A stretch of DNA of 12,837 nucleotides from an uncultured Eubacteriales bacterium. Its GTDB lineage: Bacteria; Bacillota; Clostridia; Christensenellales; Borkfalkiaceae. Below the pieces are notes generated by a model. That model was not told the origin of the DNA. It was given only the letters and a program-made list of their open reading frames with translations, and searched no databases. This document shows, piece after piece, positions 1-6,698 of the stretch (positions are counted from its first letter, which is position 1; each line of letters opens with the position of its first letter). Both the position numbers and the translations under genes were made by a program. The stretch spans positions 1-12,837 of the forward strand of contig URHP01000043.1 in NCBI GenBank assembly GCA_900547645.1. The letters are read 5' to 3'.

Positions 1-1
1 C

Positions 2-751
2 GACGTCGTGCTGACGGACGACGATTTTTCAACGATGGTGCGCGCCGTCGAGGAGGGGCGCAACGTCTTTTTCAACATCAAAAAGACGATCTCCTTTTTC
101 CTTTCCACAAACTTTGCCGAAGTGCTGTCCGTGTTCGTCGTCACGCTCTTTTTGTGGCGGTACGACTTTCTCACGTCCACGCAGCTTCTTTGGGTGAACC
201 TCATCACGGACTCTTTGCCCGTGCTTGCGCTCGGCATGGAAAAGACGAGCGGCGCAATGGAGCGTCCGCCCGTCTCGGACCGGGAGATCTTTTCCCCGCG
301 TGCCATCTGTTCCATGCTCTTTTTCGGCGTGATGCTCTCCGCGGTGGTCATCGCACAGTTTTGTATCCTCCTGCGCGTCTACGGCAACGGCGTCGCCACG
401 ACGGCGGCATTCCTCACGCTGTCCCTGTCCGAACTGCTGCACGTGTTCAACGTGCGCGCGGAGGGCGGCAAGAAGAAGCTGCGCGACTATTTTTCCAACC
501 GCGCGCTGCTCGTCACCGTGGCGGTGGGCGTCGTGCTGAACGTCATGCTCGTGCTGTCGCCCGCGCTGTGCACCGCTTTCCGTCTGACGCCGCTTACGGG
601 CGTGCAGTGGCTGTGGGTGGCGCTGTGCTCGGTCTTCGTGCTGCCGCTGGGCGCCGTTTACAGGATGCTCATGCGCCGCGTTTCGCGCGTCCGCCTGCGC
701 CGGCTCAGTAGGCGCAGAACGTATATCCCCGCGTGCGGAAGCAGCCGATGA
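2..751 (+). CDS. P-type cation-transporting ATPase (probable Ca2+ type), C-terminal fragment
   Basis: This is the last 249 residues of a membrane cation pump; the window start removes the A, N and most of the P domain. The fragment opens at the end of the P domain (DVVLTDDDFS, then AVEEGRN), the hinge before M5. M5 (about residues 28-51) carries N37 and E40, and M6 (about 60-79) carries N66 and D70 within WVNLITD. These match the Ca2+-liganding residues of SERCA-type P2A pumps (NxxE in M5, NxxTD in M6). Further hydrophobic segments lie near 100-125, 132-150, 167-190 and 200-222, consistent with M7-M10. E144 in SLSELLHVFN sits where M8 contributes a ligand. Known for the family: ATP-driven export of Ca2+ across the plasma membrane. 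The Ca2+ assignment is inferred from the M5/M6 residues. The very basic tail (about 221-240) runs antisense into the end of the convergent deacetylase gene, with a 47-nt overlap. Confidence 0.9.
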   Translation, partial: DVVLTDDDFSTMVRAVEEGRNVFFNIKKTISFFLSTNFAEVLSVFVVTLFLWRYDFLTSTQLLWVNLITDSLPVLALGMEKTSGAMERPPVSDREIFSPRAICSMLFFGVMLSAVVIAQFCILLRVYGNGVATTAAFLTLSLSELLHVFNVRAEGGKKKLRDYFSNRALLVTVAVGVVLNVMLVLSPALCTAFRLTPLTGVQWLWVALCSVFVLPLGAVYRMLMRRVSRVRLRRLSRRRTYIPACGSSR

Positions 752-1388
752 TGCGTCCGAGCGCTTCGGCGGTCGCTTTGTGCGGCGCGCTGTCATGCAG
801 CAAAAGCACCACGCGGCTCTTGTTTCCCGCCGTGCGCAGGCTCTCTTTTACCAGCGTGTCGGCGGAAGCGTTCCGGATCTCCTCGTCTCCGCAGACGGCA
901 TTCCAGCGCACCACGGTGTAGCCCTGCGCTTCCAGCAGGCGCGTCTGCCGTTCGCGGTCCGCCGTTCCGCCGCCCGGGAAGCGGTAGACGCGCGGCGTCA
1001 CGCCCGTTACCCGCAGGATGAGTTCGGCGCATTCCGCCGCGTCGGCGAGGAGCGCCTTGTCAGAGGCGTAGATCGAGGCATAGTCGTGTGTGGCGGAGTG
1101 CACGCCCACCGTGTGCCCTTCGCGCACGATGCGCCGCAGCGTTTCCTCCCGCCCGTGTGCGCGGTCGCTCACGATAAAGAAGGTCGCCTTCACGTTTTCC
1201 CGTTTGAGGGTATCCAGGATCCTGCCCGTCACCACCGTGCTCGGACCGTCGTCAAAGGTAAGATAGACGCGCTTTTCTTCGGCAAAGGCAAACGTCGTCT
1301 CTGCAAGGACGGCGCGCGCGCCCAGATGCGCCGCCAGAACAAGGAGCGCCGCCAGAAAGACCACGAGCGGAACGTATTTTTTCTGCAT
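705..1388 (-). CDS. Exported polysaccharide deacetylase (NodB-homology domain)
   Basis: A 227-residue carbohydrate esterase family 4 protein, expected to remove acetyl groups from an N-acetylated glycan such as peptidoglycan on the outer face of the membrane. A hydrophobic segment at residues 6-28 after MQKK is a signal peptide or membrane anchor; VLA-E near 30 is a possible cleavage site. All NodB motifs are visible: TFDDGP at 44-49 (catalytic D46, metal-binding D47), HSATH at 97-101 (metal-binding H97 and H101), RFPGG at 136-140, W162 and LLLHDS with H198. Length fits a catalytic domain with no added binding module. The ATG at 1388 is chosen because it starts the signal peptide, although only a weak Shine-Dalgarno (CTCGGG) precedes it; the frame stays open upstream antisense to galM. 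The gene converges on the P-type ATPase, overlapping it by 47 nt, and diverges from galM across 105 nt. The substrate cannot be told from sequence. Confidence 0.92.
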   Translation of the reverse strand: MQKKYVPLVVFLAALLVLAAHLGARAVLAETTFAFAEEKRVYLTFDDGPSTVVTGRILDTLKRENVKATFFIVSDRAHGREETLRRIVREGHTVGVHSATHDYASIYASDKALLADAAECAELILRVTGVTPRVYRFPGGGTADRERQTRLLEAQGYTVVRWNAVCGDEEIRNASADTLVKESLRTAGNKSRVVLLLHDSAPHKATAEALGRIIGCFRTRGYTFCAY

Positions 1389-1419
1389 ATCCCGAGTTTG
1401 GGTAATTTTTACAAAAATA

Positions 1420-1448
1420 TTTACTTTTTCCCGCGCGTGTGCTATAAT
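1420..1448 (+). promoter_or_regulatory. Extended -10 promoter of galM
   Basis: A sigma-A-type promoter: -35 TTTACT at 1420-1425 (4 of 6 to TTGACA), a 17-nt spacer, and a perfect -10 TATAAT at 1443-1448 preceded by TGC, forming TGTGCTATAAT. Transcription would start near 1455, giving a leader of about 40 nt that holds the AGGAGG ribosome binding site at 1477-1482, 11 nt before the galM ATG. An imperfect AT-rich dyad (GTAA at 1402-1405 with TTAC at 1421-1424, TTTTT with AAAAA inside) overlaps the -35 and could be an operator, but this is only inferred. Confidence 0.8.
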
Positions 1449-1493
1449 AGGCAGGAAAAGGCGCGCAAGAGGGCGCAGGAGGAAAATAACGGT

Positions 1494-2534
1494 ATGATTT
1501 CGACCAGGATCTTCGGCAAAACGCAGGACGGCAGAGAGGTGCTCGCGTTCGATTTTACGGACGGCAAGAACAGGGCGACCGTACTCAATTACGGCGGCAT
1601 CATTCAGAGTATCGTCGTGCCCGACAGGAACGGCAATCCCACGGACGTCATCCTCGGCTATAACGACGTTGCGGGGTATGAGAACAACGGCGGGTATCTG
1701 GGCGCGCTCATCGGGCGGTTCGGGAACCGCATCGGCGAAGGCAAACTGACCATCGACGGCAAGACCTATCAGCTCTACTGCAACGACCGCGGCAATCACC
1801 TGCACGGCGGCAAGTTCGGCTTCAACACGAAGATCTGGGCGCATGAAGTGGTGGGGGACGAGCTTCGGCTCTCCATCGTCTCTCCCGACGGCGAGGAAAA
1901 TTATCCCGGCACGCTCAAAGTGCGCGTGACGTATATCTTTGAAAACGCGGAAATGCGTATCCACTATTCCGCCACGACGGACAAGAAGACGGCGGTCAAT
2001 CTGACCAACCACGCCTATTTCAACCTGAACGGCGAGAGCGACGGCAGCATCCTCGACAACATCCTCTGGATCGACTGTGACGAGATCACGCCCACCAATC
2101 CCACGATGATCCCCGTCGGCGGCTTCCGGAAGGTCGCGGGCACGCCCTTTGATTTCAACGTTCCCAAGCCCATCGGACGCGACATCGGTGCGGATGACGT
2201 CGATCTCAGACAGGGCAACGGGTACGATCACTGCCACGTGCTCAAAAACAAGTGCGGCATCTACGCCAAGTACGCCACGGTCGTCGGCCCGAAGTCGGGC
2301 ATCCGCATGACCTGCCGTACCGATATGCCCGCCGTACAGTTCTATGCGGGCAACGGGCTCAGCCAGCAGGGCAAGACGACCTTCTACAACAACCGCGCGG
2401 GGTTCTGCCTGGAGACGCAGGCGATCCCCAATAACGTGAACGTCCCCGAATATGCCGCCAGGGGCAGCTCCTTCCTCGCGCCCGGCGACGAGTACGAGTT
2501 CACCGCTTCCTATCAGTTCGACCTTGCCGAATGA
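1494..2534 (+). CDS. galM: Galactose mutarotase (aldose 1-epimerase)
   Basis: A 346-residue cytoplasmic enzyme that interconverts alpha and beta anomers of galactose and other aldoses, feeding the Leloir pathway. It is full length for the family. Motifs in order: GRFGNRI at 74-80, HLHGG with H104, TNHAYFNLNG with H173, GYDHCHVL with D245, and CLETQAIPN with E307. In characterised GalM enzymes the equivalents of H173 and E307 are the general acid and base, and H104 and D245 bind sugar. The start is set by AGGAGG at 1477-1482 and by the first beta-strands of the fold (TRIFGKTQDG). It has its own promoter and a hairpin terminator 22 nt after the stop, so it looks monocistronic. No other galactose genes are in the window, so its sugar context is unknown. 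It lies immediately upstream of grpE, where hrcA often sits in Firmicutes. Confidence 0.95.
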   Translation: MISTRIFGKTQDGREVLAFDFTDGKNRATVLNYGGIIQSIVVPDRNGNPTDVILGYNDVAGYENNGGYLGALIGRFGNRIGEGKLTIDGKTYQLYCNDRGNHLHGGKFGFNTKIWAHEVVGDELRLSIVSPDGEENYPGTLKVRVTYIFENAEMRIHYSATTDKKTAVNLTNHAYFNLNGESDGSILDNILWIDCDEITPTNPTMIPVGGFRKVAGTPFDFNVPKPIGRDIGADDVDLRQGNGYDHCHVLKNKCGIYAKYATVVGPKSGIRMTCRTDMPAVQFYAGNGLSQQGKTTFYNNRAGFCLETQAIPNNVNVPEYAARGSSFLAPGDEYEFTASYQFDLAE

Positions 2535-2555
2535 CGTGAAATATCCGGACGGATC

Positions 2556-2589
2556 CGCCGCCCCCGCGCCGCTGAGCGCGGGGGCGGCG
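2556..2589 (+). terminator. Strong G+C hairpin after galM (probable terminator)
   Basis: A perfect 14-bp stem, CGCCGCCCCCGCGC at 2556-2569 pairing with 2576-2589, closes a 6-nt loop (CGCTGA). It starts 22 nt after the galM stop. Only a short T-run (TTT at 2590-2592) follows, so it departs from a classical intrinsic terminator. It still very probably ends or weakens galM transcription before grpE. Confidence 0.72.
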
Positions 2590-2604
2590 TTTGCGTGTGC
2601 AAAA

Positions 2605-2647
2605 AAATTTTCGCAAAAAATCGCGAAAAATTTGTAAACGGCGTTTA
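2605..2647. repeat. AT-rich inverted repeats upstream of grpE
   Basis: Two dyads stand side by side. The first is AAATTTTCGC (2605-2614), 8 nt, then GCGAAAAATTT (2623-2633), symmetric apart from one extra A. The second is TAAAC-GGC-GTTTA (2635-2647), perfect. They lie just upstream of, and overlap, the -35 of the weak candidate grpE promoter, so they could be an operator or an UP-like element. They do not match CIRCE (TTAGCACTC-N9-GAGTGCTAA) or the CtsR heptad repeat. Function is inferred from position only. Confidence 0.4.
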
Positions 2648-2671
2648 ATTTCTTCCGAATGATTTTATATT
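2644..2671 (+). promoter_or_regulatory. Candidate promoter for the grpE-dnaK cluster
   Basis: A possible -10 TATATT (2666-2671, 5 of 6) lies 16 nt after a poor -35 TTTAAT (2644-2649, 3 of 6). There is no extended TG. If real, transcription would begin near 2678, downstream of the GTG at 2676. This favours the GTG at 2703 as the grpE start. Confidence 0.3.
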
Positions 2672-2702
2672 AAAAGTGACCGAAAAAAACGAAGGTAACG
2701 AC

Positions 2703-3293
2703 GTGAACGAGAAAAAGACGAAAAAGAAAGAAGAACTTGCGCAGGAGCAGGCGCCCGAAGTACAGGAGCAGGCGGAAGCGGCGCAGCAGGCGCAGCCCGC
2801 CGAGCCCGTTTCCGGGGAGAACGTTCCCGCGGAGCCGTCCTGCGAACAGCTGCAGGCGGATCTTGCAAAGGCGCTCGCCGACGCGGAGGACTTCAAGCGC
2901 AAGTGGTATTCGGTGACGGCGGAGTACGACAACTACCGCAAGCGCACCGCATCCACCCGTTCGCAGGCGTATACGGAGGGGCGCAGCGACGTCGTCGTCA
3001 AACTCTTCCCCATTGCGGACAGTCTGGAGCGCGCCCTTGCCGCCTGCGCGGACGAAAAGACGAAGAAAGGCATCGAAATGGTGCTCAAAAACTTCGAAAA
3101 ACTGCTCGAAGGCGAACACGTGACGCCGATCGCGCCTGTGGGAGAGCCCTTTGACGCCGCCCGCTGCGAGGCGATCCTTGCGGTGGACGCAAAGGAGGGC
3201 GAAGAGAGCGGCATCGTCAAAGAGGTGTACGCCAAGGGCTATGAACAGAACGGCAAGATCCTGCGTTTCGCGCAGGTGCTCGTCACCAAGTGA
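2703..3293 (+). CDS. grpE: GrpE, nucleotide exchange factor for DnaK
   Basis: GrpE works as a dimer that releases ADP from DnaK and so resets the chaperone cycle. From the GTG at 2703 it has 196 residues. Residues 1-48 form a charged, glutamine- and alanine-rich disordered arm. A long helix with coiled-coil character covers about 49-90, including [10 protein letters not shown] (73-82). Next come [12 protein letters not shown] (101-112) and a C-terminal beta domain ending [18 protein letters not shown] (179-196), the conserved GrpE signature. The usual histidine after the conserved F in that domain is replaced by cysteine ([10 protein letters not shown]155). I chose GTG 2703 over the in-frame GTG 2676 (which adds 9 residues) because AAGG at 2692-2695 lies 7 nt before it, while 2676 has no Shine-Dalgarno. 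dnaK follows after 68 nt with no terminator visible between them, so co-transcription is likely. Confidence 0.94.
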   Translation: MNEKKTKKKEELAQEQAPEVQEQAEAAQQAQPAEPVSGENVPAEPSCEQLQADLAKALADAEDFKRKWYSVTAEYDNYRKRTASTRSQAYTEGRSDVVVKLFPIADSLERALAACADEKTKKGIEMVLKNFEKLLEGEHVTPIAPVGEPFDAARCEAILAVDAKEGEESGIVKEVYAKGYEQNGKILRFAQVLVTK

Positions 3294-3361
3294 GGCTTTC
3301 GGCTGAACGAAACAAGAAAAAACAATCATCAATTATTAGGGAATATAGAAGGAGAAATATT

Positions 3362-5164
3362 ATGGCTAAGGTTATCGGGATCGATTTGGGTACGACAAAT
3401 TCCTGCGTGGCGGTGATGGAGGGCGGCGAGCCCGTCGTCATTCCCAACGCAGAGGGTTCGCGCACGACGCCTTCCGTCGTCGCGTTTCAGAAGGACGGCA
3501 CGCGTGTCGTCGGGCAGGTGGCAAAGAACCAGGCGGTCGCCAATCCCGACAAGACGGTGATTTCCATCAAACGTCACATGGGTTCGGATTATAAGGTGAA
3601 GATCGACGACAAGTCCTATTCGCCGCAGGAGATCTCCGCCATGATCCTTTCCAAGCTGAAGGCGGACGCGGAGGCGTACCTCGGCAGCAAGGTGACGGAC
3701 GCCGTCATCACCTGCCCCGCGTACTTTACGGATTCTCAGCGTCAGGCGACCAAGGACGCGGGCAAGATCGCAGGGCTCAACGTGCTGCGTATCATCAACG
3801 AGCCTACGGCGGCGGCGCTCTCTTACGGGCTTGACAAGGAAAAAGAAAACAGCAAGGTCATGATCTACGACCTCGGCGGCGGTACGTTCGATGTCTCCAT
3901 TCTGGAAATTTCGGACGGCGTGTTCGAGGTGCTCGCCACCAACGGCAACAACATGCTCGGCGGCGACGACTTCGATAAGAAGCTGATGGACTACATGGCG
4001 GAAGAGTTCAAAAAGGCGCACGGCGTCGATCTCACCAAGGATAAGATGGCGATGCAGCGCCTGAAAGAAGCTGCGGAAAAGGCGAAGATCGAGCTTTCGG
4101 GCACCATGTCCACCACGGTCTCGCTGCCCTTCATCTCCATGACGGACGCAGGTCCCGTGCACCTCGATATGGAGATCACCCGTCAGAAGTTCGAGGCGCT
4201 CATTGCGGACCTTGTGGATAAGACGGCGGAGCCCATGCGCCTTGCCATGAAGGACGCGGGACTTTCGTATAACGATATCGACAAGGTCATTCTGGTCGGC
4301 GGTTCCACGCGTGTTCCCTGCGTCGTGCAGAAGGTCAAACAGATCACGGGCAAGGAACCTTTCAAGGGCATCAACCCCGACGAATGCGTTGCGATCGGCG
4401 CCGCGATTCAGGGCGGCGTCCTGACGGGCGAAGTCAAGGACGTCCTGCTTCTGGACGTCATGCCGCTTTCCCTCGGCATCGAGACGCTGGGCGGCGTGTT
4501 CACCCGTATCATCGACAGAAATACGACCATCCCCGTCAAAAAGAGCCAGGTGTTCTCTACGGCGGCGGACAATCAGACGAGTGTGGAGATCCACATTCTG
4601 CAGGGCGAACGCGAATTCTGCAAGGACAACAAGACGATGGGCAGGTTCATGCTGACGGGCATTGCGCCCGCGCCCCGCGGCATCCCGCAGATCGAAGTCA
4701 CCTTCGACGTGGACGCCAACGGCATCGTGCATGTTGAGGCAAAAGACCTTGCGACGGGCAAGTCCACGGATATCACCATCACGTCTTCGACCAACCTCTC
4801 CGAGGACGAGATCAACAAGGCGGTCAAGGAAGCGGAACAGTACGCCGAAGAGGACAAGAAGCGCAAATCCAAGGTGGAAGCGCGCAACAAGCTGGACGGT
4901 CTCATCTTCTCGGTCGAGCAGACCGTGAAGGACGGCGGCGACAAGTTCACCGAAGAGGAGAAGAGCGAGCTCAATGCCGCCGTGGAAGAGGCAAAGAAGG
5001 AGCTCGACGCCGACGACGAGGAGAAGTTCAACGCCGCGTTCGAGACGCTCTCCCAGAAGGTGCAGCCCATCTTCCAGAAAATGTATCAGCAGGCCGCGAG
5101 CGACGCGCAGAATGCGCAGGGCGGCAGCGCGGACAGCGGCGATACCGAATTCCACCAGCAGTAA
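3362..5164 (+). CDS. dnaK: DnaK, Hsp70 chaperone
   Basis: A 600-residue ATP-dependent chaperone that binds exposed hydrophobic peptides with DnaJ and GrpE. The nucleotide-binding domain (about 1-358) shows GIDLGTTNS (6-14), [12 protein letters not shown] (170-181) and LVGGSTRVP (311-319). The hydrophobic interdomain linker VLLLDV is at 361-366. The substrate-binding beta domain spans about 370-480 and the helical lid about 480-580. After [15 protein letters not shown] the domain moves straight on to [12 protein letters not shown], lacking the roughly 24-residue insertion of Gram-negative DnaK. The start is fixed by AAGGAG at 3349-3354, 7 nt before ATG. Oddities: the tail ends GDTEFHQQ rather than a longer acidic EEV-type tail, and a cysteine (C420, in REFCKDNKT) sits where many DnaKs have PMAADNKT. 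It lies between grpE and dnaJ; a structured 227-nt spacer separates it from dnaJ. Confidence 0.98.
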   Translation: MAKVIGIDLGTTNSCVAVMEGGEPVVIPNAEGSRTTPSVVAFQKDGTRVVGQVAKNQAVANPDKTVISIKRHMGSDYKVKIDDKSYSPQEISAMILSKLKADAEAYLGSKVTDAVITCPAYFTDSQRQATKDAGKIAGLNVLRIINEPTAAALSYGLDKEKENSKVMIYDLGGGTFDVSILEISDGVFEVLATNGNNMLGGDDFDKKLMDYMAEEFKKAHGVDLTKDKMAMQRLKEAAEKAKIELSGTMSTTVSLPFISMTDAGPVHLDMEITRQKFEALIADLVDKTAEPMRLAMKDAGLSYNDIDKVILVGGSTRVPCVVQKVKQITGKEPFKGINPDECVAIGAAIQGGVLTGEVKDVLLLDVMPLSLGIETLGGVFTRIIDRNTTIPVKKSQVFSTAADNQTSVEIHILQGEREFCKDNKTMGRFMLTGIAPAPRGIPQIEVTFDVDANGIVHVEAKDLATGKSTDITITSSTNLSEDEINKAVKEAEQYAEEDKKRKSKVEARNKLDGLIFSVEQTVKDGGDKFTEEEKSELNAAVEEAKKELDADDEEKFNAAFETLSQKVQPIFQKMYQQAASDAQNAQGGSADSGDTEFHQQ

Positions 5165-5173
5165 AGCGTTCGC

Positions 5174-5204
5174 GCGAATATTCGCAAAGGCGAAGATCTT
5201 CGCC
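5174..5204. repeat. Two adjacent perfect palindromes after dnaK
   Basis: Within 40 nt of the dnaK stop there are two perfect palindromes: GCGAATATTCGC (5174-5185, 12 bp) and GGCGAAGATCTTCGCC (5189-5204, 16 bp). With no loop bases they would form only tight hairpins in RNA, so they could equally be binding sites for dimeric proteins or part of a larger fold of the dnaK-dnaJ spacer. They differ in sequence at their centres but share the GCGAA/TTCGC arms. Confidence 0.6.
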
Positions 5205-5212
5205 GTGAAAAG

Positions 5213-5270
5213 GAAAGAAAACGCCGACGGGGTACGCGCAGGACGCTACACCGTCCCGTTTTCTTTCTTT
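5213..5270 (+). terminator. Terminator-like hairpin between dnaK and dnaJ
   Basis: GAAAGAAAACG (5213-5223) pairs perfectly with CGTTTTCTTTC (5257-5267). After a small internal loop, GACGG (5226-5230) pairs with CCGTC (5251-5255), leaving a 20-nt apical region that can add a short GCG/CGC pairing. The 3' arm and what follows are T-rich (TTTTCTTTCTTT, 5259-5270), as in an intrinsic terminator whose A- and T-tracts join the stem. Partial termination here would make dnaJ less abundant than dnaK. Whether it terminates or is a processing or stability element is not shown by sequence. Confidence 0.55.
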
Positions 5271-5348
5271 GCGCGAAGAAGAATTTACCGTTTTGGTGCA
5301 GATCCAATTGTCCCTCGTCGGCGCAGCAGTGCGCAAACGGGATGCGCG

Positions 5349-5370
5349 GCGCAAAATTGCTCTTTTGCGC
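5349..5370 (+). repeat. Inverted repeat just upstream of dnaJ
   Basis: GCGCAAAA (5349-5356), loop TTGCTC, TTTTGCGC (5363-5370): a perfect 8-bp stem with a 6-nt loop ending 21 nt before the dnaJ ATG. It has no T-tract after it, so it is not a terminator. It sits next to the only purine-rich stretch near dnaJ (GGAAAG, 5371-5376) and may influence translation of dnaJ; that role is inferred. Confidence 0.5.
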
Positions 5371-5391
5371 GGAAAGACCGGGTAATACGTT

Positions 5392-6531
5392 ATGGCAGAA
5401 AAGAAAAATTACTATGAAGTCCTCGGCGTGAGCAAGGACGCTACGGAAGAGGAGATCAAGGCGGCATATAAAAAGCTGGTCAAACAGTATCACCCCGATC
5501 TCCATCCGGGCGACAAGCTCGCCGCGGAAAAATTCAAGGAGATCAACGAGGCGAACGAGGTGCTCTCCGATAAGCAGAAGCGCGCCGCCTACGACTACGA
5601 ACAGGCACATCCCGGTATGGGGGGCATGGGCGGTATGGGCGGAGCCGGAGCCGGCGGTTTTTCGGGCTTCGGCGGCTTCGGCGATATTTTCGACAGCATC
5701 TTCCAGGGCTTCGGCGGAAGCGCGTCCGTGCAGCGCGATACGACGGGGGAGGACATTCAGCTCACGCTCTCGCTGAGCTTTATGGACGCCGCCAAGGGCT
5801 GTACCAAGGACATCGCCTACACCCGCAACGAGCCGTGCCCTTCCTGCAAGGGGACGGGCGCAAAGGGCGGCACCGCCATGCGCACCTGTACCAAGTGCGG
5901 CGGCAAAGGGCAGGTCCGTTACGCGCAGGATACCATGTTCGGGCGTACCGTCCGCGTGGGCGCTTGTCCCGACTGCGGCGGACGGGGCAAGATCGTCACC
6001 GATAAATGCCCCGACTGCAAGGGCAAGGGATATATCCGCCGCGAGACGCGCATCAAAGTGGACATCCCCGCAGGCGCGGATACGGGATCGTATATCCGCA
6101 AGCGCGGATACGGGCAGGCGAGCGCCGAGGGCGGCGCCGCGGGCGATCTGATCGTGGTGCTGCGCGTCGAACCGCACCGCATTTTCCAGCGCAAGGGCAT
6201 GGATCTCTACGTCGAACTCCCCATCTCGTTCAAGACGGCGGCGCTGGGCGGGACGGTCAAAGTGCCCGGGCTGGACGATACGTTCGACTATCAGATCCCC
6301 GAAGGCACGCAGACGGGCACCACGTTCACCGTGCGCGGCAAGGGCATCCGTTCGCGCAGCGGCACGGGGAATCTCTATATCCGCGTGTTCGTCGAAGTTC
6401 CGACAAAGCTCACGCGCGACCAGAAAAAGAAGATCCAGGACGCTGCGGAGGGCATGGACCTCAGACAGTACGACAAGGCGAAAAAATACGCCGACAGCGT
6501 GGGCGCCCTGTACGGGAAAAACCCTTATTGA
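5392..6531 (+). CDS. dnaJ: DnaJ, Hsp40 co-chaperone (type I J-protein)
   Basis: A 379-residue class I J-protein that delivers unfolded clients to DnaK and stimulates its ATPase. The J domain (about 5-70) has the essential HPD at 34-36. A glycine/phenylalanine-rich linker with GMGGMGGMGG repeats covers about 75-110. All four zinc-binding CxxCxGxG motifs are intact: CPSCKGTG (149-156), CTKCGGKG (166-173), CPDCGGRG (192-199) and CPDCKGKG (206-213). The C-terminal client-binding and dimerisation region follows (about 220-379). The ATG at 5392 gives the standard N-terminus, KNYYEVLGVSKDA. No good Shine-Dalgarno lies at the usual distance: GGAAAG is 15 nt away, and the nearer GGGTAA is poor. Together with the upstream hairpins this suggests dnaJ translation is weak or structure-dependent. 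A perfect 19-bp hairpin ends the cluster. Confidence 0.98.
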   Translation: MAEKKNYYEVLGVSKDATEEEIKAAYKKLVKQYHPDLHPGDKLAAEKFKEINEANEVLSDKQKRAAYDYEQAHPGMGGMGGMGGAGAGGFSGFGGFGDIFDSIFQGFGGSASVQRDTTGEDIQLTLSLSFMDAAKGCTKDIAYTRNEPCPSCKGTGAKGGTAMRTCTKCGGKGQVRYAQDTMFGRTVRVGACPDCGGRGKIVTDKCPDCKGKGYIRRETRIKVDIPAGADTGSYIRKRGYGQASAEGGAAGDLIVVLRVEPHRIFQRKGMDLYVELPISFKTAALGGTVKVPGLDDTFDYQIPEGTQTGTTFTVRGKGIRSRSGTGNLYIRVFVEVPTKLTRDQKKKIQDAAEGMDLRQYDKAKKYADSVGALYGKNPY

Positions 6532-6543
6532 CGATCTGCGTTT

Positions 6544-6585
6544 GAAAAGGCGCTCCGAAAGCATTGGCTTTCGGAGCGCCTTTTC
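6544..6585 (+). terminator. Intrinsic terminator of the grpE-dnaK-dnaJ cluster
   Basis: A perfect 19-bp stem (6544-6562 with 6567-6585) around an ATTG loop, beginning 12 nt after the dnaJ stop. The stem is A-rich at its 5' foot (GAAAAGG) and T-rich at its 3' foot (CCTTTTC), so it can act in both directions and would also stop read-through from the convergent lipoprotein gene. Confidence 0.9.
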
Positions 6586-6651
6586 CGTTGCCGGTCCGGA
6601 CTGCGTGACGACGTCAGGGGGATCGTACGCCCCGCTGCTCAGGCGGGCAAG

Positions 6652-6678
6652 AAAAAACCCGCCGTTTCCTGCGGCGGG
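6652..6678 (-). terminator. Intrinsic terminator of the lipoprotein gene
   Basis: Read on the minus strand, CCCGCCG (6678-6672), a 7-nt loop CAGGAAA, and CGGCGGG (6664-6658) are followed at once by TTTTTT (6657-6652). This is a classical stem plus U-tract, 20 nt after the stop of the minus-strand lipoprotein gene. The 66 nt between this and the dnaJ terminator contain only a short TGACG-A-CGTCA dyad (6606-6616) of unknown meaning. Confidence 0.9.
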
Positions 6679-6698
6679 ATGGTTTTTGTCGGAACAGA

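Noticed and set aside
780..1493. In-frame upstream extension of galM by 238 codons.
   Set aside because: It crosses the galM promoter and leader and is antisense to the deacetylase; AGGAGG and the family N-terminus place the start at 1494.
705..2237. A 510-codon minus-strand open frame that would fuse about 280 residues upstream of the deacetylase, antisense to galM.
   Set aside because: The upstream part is the mirror of galM with no recognisable domain; the signal peptide and NodB domain begin at the ATG at 1388.
2676..2702. GTG at 2676 as grpE start.
   Set aside because: No Shine-Dalgarno, and it would lie at or before the predicted transcription start; GTG 2703 has AAGG 7 nt upstream. 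Not excluded entirely.
3290..3361. N-terminal extension of DnaK from 3290.
   Set aside because: The extra residues are Lys/Arg-rich spacer; AAGGAG and the universal [14 protein letters not shown] start fix 3362.
3329..5155. Long open frame antisense to dnaK (608 codons).
   Set aside because: Shadow of a G+C-rich gene: low-complexity Arg, His, Leu and Asp-rich translation, no family motif, and dnaK is certain on the other strand. Such antisense frames recur opposite dnaJ, addB and addA.
5600..5660. GGCATGGGCGGTATGGGC tandem repeat as a possible mobile or CRISPR-like repeat.
   Set aside because: It encodes the glycine-rich linker of DnaJ, normal for this family.
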